DNA of 64,000 bases from RPQJ01 sp963846885. GTDB lineage: Bacteria; Pseudomonadota; Gammaproteobacteria; Steroidobacterales; Steroidobacteraceae. Shown piece after piece: positions 61,028-64,000 of this stretch. The notes under the pieces were generated by a model that did not search any database, was not told the origin of the DNA, and was given only the letters and a program-made list of their open reading frames with translations. The stretch spans positions 1 to 64,000 of the forward strand of contig CAWJXS010000023.1 in the NCBI GenBank assembly GCA_963846885.1, written 5' to 3'. Every line of letters begins with the position of its first letter. Positions within the stretch are counted from its first letter, which is position 1. Position numbers and translations under genes: made by a program.

Positions 61028-64000
61028 TCAGCTGGCAGCCGGTTCGAACGCCGCCGGGCCGGGCGCGCCGACGCCGGGATCCGCGGCGACGAACTGCTTG
61101 CGGTCCATCACCGCGTACACCACCGGGATCACCAGCAACGTGAGGAACGTCGTGAGCAGCACGCCGCCGATCACCGTGATCGCCATGGGCGCGCGCACCT
61201 CGGCGCCCTCGCCGATGCCGAGCGCCATCGGCAGCAGGCCGAGGATGGTCGTGAGCTTGGTGATCAGGATGGGGCGCAGGCGCAGCTTGCCGCCCGCGAC
61301 GATCGCCTCGAGCTTCGGCATGCCTTCGGCGCGCAGCTGGTTCACCGCGTCGATCAGCACGATCGACTGGTTGACGACGATGCCGGCGAGCATGATCAGG
61401 CCGATGTAGGCGACGACGTTGACGGTCGTGCCGGTCAGCCACAGCGCCCAGACTGCGCCGATCAAGGCGAGCGGGATGGTGAGCAGGATCACGAACGGGT
61501 GGATCAGCGATTCGAACTGCGACGCCATCACCAGGTAGACGAGGAAGATCGCGAGCACGAGCACGAACTGCAGCGACTTGAACGACGCGCTCATTTCCTC
61601 GCTCTGGCCGGACAGGAATGCGGTCGTGCCCACCGGCAGCTCGACGCGCTGCACGATGCCGTCGAGCGCCGTGATGGCGCTGCCGAGGTCGCCGTGGGCC
61701 AGGTTGGCCGAGACGACTGCGACGCGCTCCTGGCTCACGCGACGGACTTCGGCCGGCCCCATGGCCAGCTTCACGTCGGCGACGGCGCTGAGCGGCACGG
61801 GAAATTCGGCTCCCGGGTTGACGATCAGGTTGCGCACTTCCTCGATCGACGCGGCGCGCGAGTCCACGCTGCGGACGAGCACGTCGATCTGCTTCTCGCG
61901 CAGCTTGTAGCGGGTGGCGACTTCACCGCGCACGCTGTTCACGACGCGGTCGGCGATGTCGCGGACCACGAGGTTCAGCTGCGACGCGCGTTCCTGGTCG
62001 AACACGATCTGGATCTCGGGATTGCCCGCCTCGACCGTGGTCTTGACGTCCGCGAACCGTCCATCCTTGAGCATCTCCTGGCGCACGTTCTCGGCCGCGA
62101 CCCCGAGGCGGTCGAGGTCGTAGCCCGAGATGACCACTTCGAGCGGCGTCGCCATGCTGAACAACGCAGGCCGGCTGAAGCGGTGCTGCAGGCCCGGGAT
62201 CTGTTCGAGACTCTTGCGCATCTCGCCCATGGCCCGCTCTTCGTCCTCGCGGCCCGCGCCCGCCTGCAGCGTAATGCTGAGGCGGCCGGTGTTCTCGCCC
62301 GCGTCGACCGGGTTCGCGTCGAGGCGGTTGCCCGTGCCCGCCACGCTGTAGGCGAGGGCGACGTTGCCGAGCGCGTCGCTCGCGCGCTGCGTTGCCAGCA
62401 CGGCGCGATCGGTCTGCTCGAGCGGCGTGCCCGGCGGCAGGCGCAGGTCGACGTTGAATTCGCCCTGCGACATCTGCGGAATGAGTTCGGTGCCTAGCTG
62501 CGGCACGACCAGGACCATGGTGAGCACGAAGGCCGCGACGGCGGTGCCGATCACCTTGCCCGGATGCGCGAGCGCCCAGGTGATGGCAGGCGGGTAATTG
62601 CGATCGGCCCAGCGGTTGACGGCCTGCGTCGCGTTGACGAGGGGGCTCAGCGCGACCTTGCAGCCGTGCGCGATCCAGCCGCCGACGCGCGCGATGCCGT
62701 TGCCCGCGGCGCGCAGGCCGCGGCTCAGGCGATTCAGCGGCTTTGGCTCGGTCGCAACGTCGGCGCCGGCCGCCACGCGCGCGCGGCCTGCCGCCAGCAT
62801 CGGCACGAGCGTGAGCGCCACCAGCAGCGAGAAGCTGAGCGCGAACGCGACCGTGAGCGACTGGTCCTTGAACAGCTGGCCGGCGATGCCGGTGATGAAG
62901 ATCATCGGGGCGAACACGGCGACCGACGTGAGCGTGGCCGCGAACACGGCCGTGGCCACGTCGGCGGTGCCGAGCCGCGCCGCCTCGCGCCGGTCGAGAC
63001 CCGATTCGTGCCGGCGCACGATGCTCTCGAGGACGACGACGGCGTTGTCCACCAGCATGCCCACCGCGAGTGCAATGCCGCCGAGCGACATGATGTTGAG
63101 CGTGATGTCGAACGCGTACATCAACACGAACGTGCCGAGCACCGAGACCGGGATCGCGATGCTGCTGATCAGCGTCGCGCGCGCGTCGCGCAGGAACGCG
63201 TACAGCACCAGGATCGCGAGCAGGCCGCCGATCAGGGCCGAGGTCTTGACCTCGCTGATGGCGGCGGCGATGAACGTCGACTGGTCGTACACCTGGGTCA
63301 GCTTCGTGCTGGCCGGCAGGTTCTTCTCCAGCTCCTTGATGCGCGCGCGCACGCCGTCCGCGAGGGCGACGGTGTTGGCGTCGCCTTCCTTGTAGACGGC
63401 GAGCTCGATCGATTCCTTGCCGTTGACGCGCGTGATGGCCTCGCGGTCCTTGTAGCCGCGCGTGACGCTCGCGACGTCGCGCAGGTACACCGGCTGGCCG
63501 TCCTTGGTCGCGATGATGGCGTTCGCCATCTGCTCGACGCTTTCGAACTCGTTCAGCGTGCGGACCAGGAACCGCTGCGTGCCCTGTTCGAGCCGGCCGC
63601 CCGACAGGTTGACGTTCTCCGCGCGGATGCGACGCGTGACCACGTCGATCGAGAGGCCGAGCTGCGCGAGCTTCTGCTGGTCGACGAAGACCTGCACTTC
63701 GTCCTCGTAACCGCCGCTCACTTTCACCGCGGCCGAGCCCTCGACGGCTTCCAGGTCGGGCTTGAGGCGGTCTTCGGCGAAGCGCCGCAGCGACTTGAGC
63801 CGTTCGATCGAGTCTTCCGAGCCTGCCACAGCCGCTTCGTCCAGCAGCGCCAGGCGCAGCACGGGTTCGCTCGACGGGTCGAACCGCAGCAGCAGCGGGC
63901 GCTTGGCCTCGAGCGGCAGTTGCAGCAGGTCGAGCTTCTCGCGGACGTCGATGCCCGCGATGTCCATGTCCGTGCCCCAGACGAACTCGAGCGTCACGTC
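61028..64000 (-). CDS. RND (HAE1-type) efflux permease, first of a pair, 5' end cut
   Basis: At least 990 residues; the frame is open through base 64000 and the N-terminal 70 or so residues (TM1 and the start of the first loop) lie outside the window. Contains VRTLNEFESVEQMANAIIAT, GGIALAVGMLVDNAVVVLES in TM4 and LIMLAGIVVNQSIVLIDAVN in TM10. Distinct from its neighbour in sequence, so a heteromeric pair (as MdtB/MdtC) is plausible. A membrane-fusion protein gene is expected upstream, beyond the window. Confidence 0.92.
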   Translation of the reverse strand, partial: DVTLEFVWGTDMDIAGIDVREKLDLLQLPLEAKRPLLLRFDPSSEPVLRLALLDEAAVAGSEDSIERLKSLRRFAEDRLKPDLEAVEGSAAVKVSGGYEDEVQVFVDQQKLAQLGLSIDVVTRRIRAENVNLSGGRLEQGTQRFLVRTLNEFESVEQMANAIIATKDGQPVYLRDVASVTRGYKDREAITRVNGKESIELAVYKEGDANTVALADGVRARIKELEKNLPASTKLTQVYDQSTFIAAAISEVKTSALIGGLLAILVLYAFLRDARATLISSIAIPVSVLGTFVLMYAFDITLNIMSLGGIALAVGMLVDNAVVVLESIVRRHESGLDRREAARLGTADVATAVFAATLTSVAVFAPMIFITGIAGQLFKDQSLTVAFALSFSLLVALTLVPMLAAGRARVAAGADVATEPKPLNRLSRGLRAAGNGIARVGGWIAHGCKVALSPLVNATQAVNRWADRNYPPAITWALAHPGKVIGTAVAAFVLTMVLVVPQLGTELIPQMSQGEFNVDLRLPPGTPLEQTDRAVLATQRASDALGNVALAYSVAGTGNRLDANPVDAGENTGRLSITLQAGAGREDEERAMGEMRKSLEQIPGLQHRFSRPALFSMATPLEVVISGYDLDRLGVAAENVRQEMLKDGRFADVKTTVEAGNPEIQIVFDQERASQLNLVVRDIADRVVNSVRGEVATRYKLREKQIDVLVRSVDSRAASIEEVRNLIVNPGAEFPVPLSAVADVKLAMGPAEVRRVSQERVAVVSANLAHGDLGSAITALDGIVQRVELPVGTTAFLSGQSEEMSASFKSLQFVLVLAIFLVYLVMASQFESLIHPFVILLTIPLALIGAVWALWLTGTTVNVVAYIGLIMLAGIVVNQSIVLIDAVNQLRAEGMPKLEAIVAGGKLRLRPILITKLTTILGLLPMALGIGEGAEVRAPMAITVIGGVLLTTFLTLLVIPVVYAVMDRKQFVAADPGVGAPGPAAFEPAAS

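Noticed and set aside
59006..62497. A 1163-codon open frame on the plus strand
   Set aside because: It runs antisense across both RND permease genes, is His/Arg/Gln-rich and matches no family; it exists because the third codon positions of the real genes are G or C.

Overview
The window is GC-rich chromosomal DNA from a Gram-negative bacterium. Lipoprotein and Sec signal peptides, two RND permeases, an SRP RNA-dnaX-ybaB-recR cluster, a divergent PEP synthase/PpsR pair, a DUF349 protein, a DUF1249 protein, HemG and OxyR-type ahpC/ahpF promoters all point to Gammaproteobacteria. The xanthomonad/nevskial/steroidobacterial side is most likely, because of the HAF-repeat, CFI-box and TPR signalling proteins and the wax-ester/acyl-CoA genes. 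This placement rests on family knowledge, not on a phylogeny. I see no tRNA, rRNA, CRISPR array, transposase or prophage.

Layout. (1) 0-3 kb: secreted NTF2-like protein, alkyl-sulfatase lipoprotein, small zinc-ribbon protein. (2) 3-20 kb is an accessory stretch. It holds four toxin-antitoxin loci (Phd/PIN at 3.2 kb, RHH/PIN at 7.4 kb, Phd/PIN at 11.65 kb, TumE/TumA at 19.1 kb), a CFI-box surface protein, a Crp/Fnr regulator beside a HAF-repeat secreted protein, and two membrane-anchored paralogues in an operon with a short-chain dehydrogenase. It also holds many damaged genes: a TPR regulator, a cold-shock/DUF1294 fusion, a luciferase-like oxidoreductase, and two fragments of a DUF222-HNH endonuclease lying about 2.6 kb apart. 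(3) 16-28.7 kb is mostly housekeeping: DUF349, PEP carboxylase, IF-1, an RRM protein, an ornithine cyclodeaminase-family enzyme, a VWA protein, HemG and a cytochrome b561-like protein. (4) 28.9-31.3 kb is a penicillin-acylase gene broken by about a dozen indels. (5) 31.4-34.5 kb: ahpF, ahpC and a CHRD protein; both ahp genes have a four-quarter OxyR site. (6) 34.6-39.6 kb is a tightly packed operon of LysR-like regulator, M64 peptidase, MgtC/DUF4010 membrane protein and PrsW-type membrane protease. (7) 39.8-45 kb is a lipid block: two SDRs, an acyl-CoA dehydrogenase, a WS/DGAT acyltransferase with a lysine-rich tail, and an alpha/beta hydrolase. (8) 45-57.7 kb: oligoendopeptidase F, short QueF, M20 amidohydrolase, SRP RNA-dnaX-ybaB-recR, ppsA/ppsR, DUF1249 and a coiled-coil protein. 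(9) 57.9-64 kb: two adjacent RND permeases, the second cut by the window edge.

How the genes fit together. PEP carboxylase, PEP synthase and the PEP synthase regulatory kinase/phosphatase sit at one metabolic node. AhpC and AhpF form one peroxide-reducing system under a common predicted OxyR control. The SDR/acyl-CoA dehydrogenase/WS-DGAT/hydrolase block suggests acyl-lipid turnover. The most unusual parts are the rearranged TumE/TumA locus with a 69-bp duplicated promoter-start segment, the split DUF222-HNH remnants, the read-through antitoxin-toxin frame, and the LysR-M64-DUF4010-PrsW operon. The clustering of single-base indels at 7-16 kb and 29-31 kb, beside multi-kilobase intact genes, must be checked against raw reads before any of these is called a true pseudogene.
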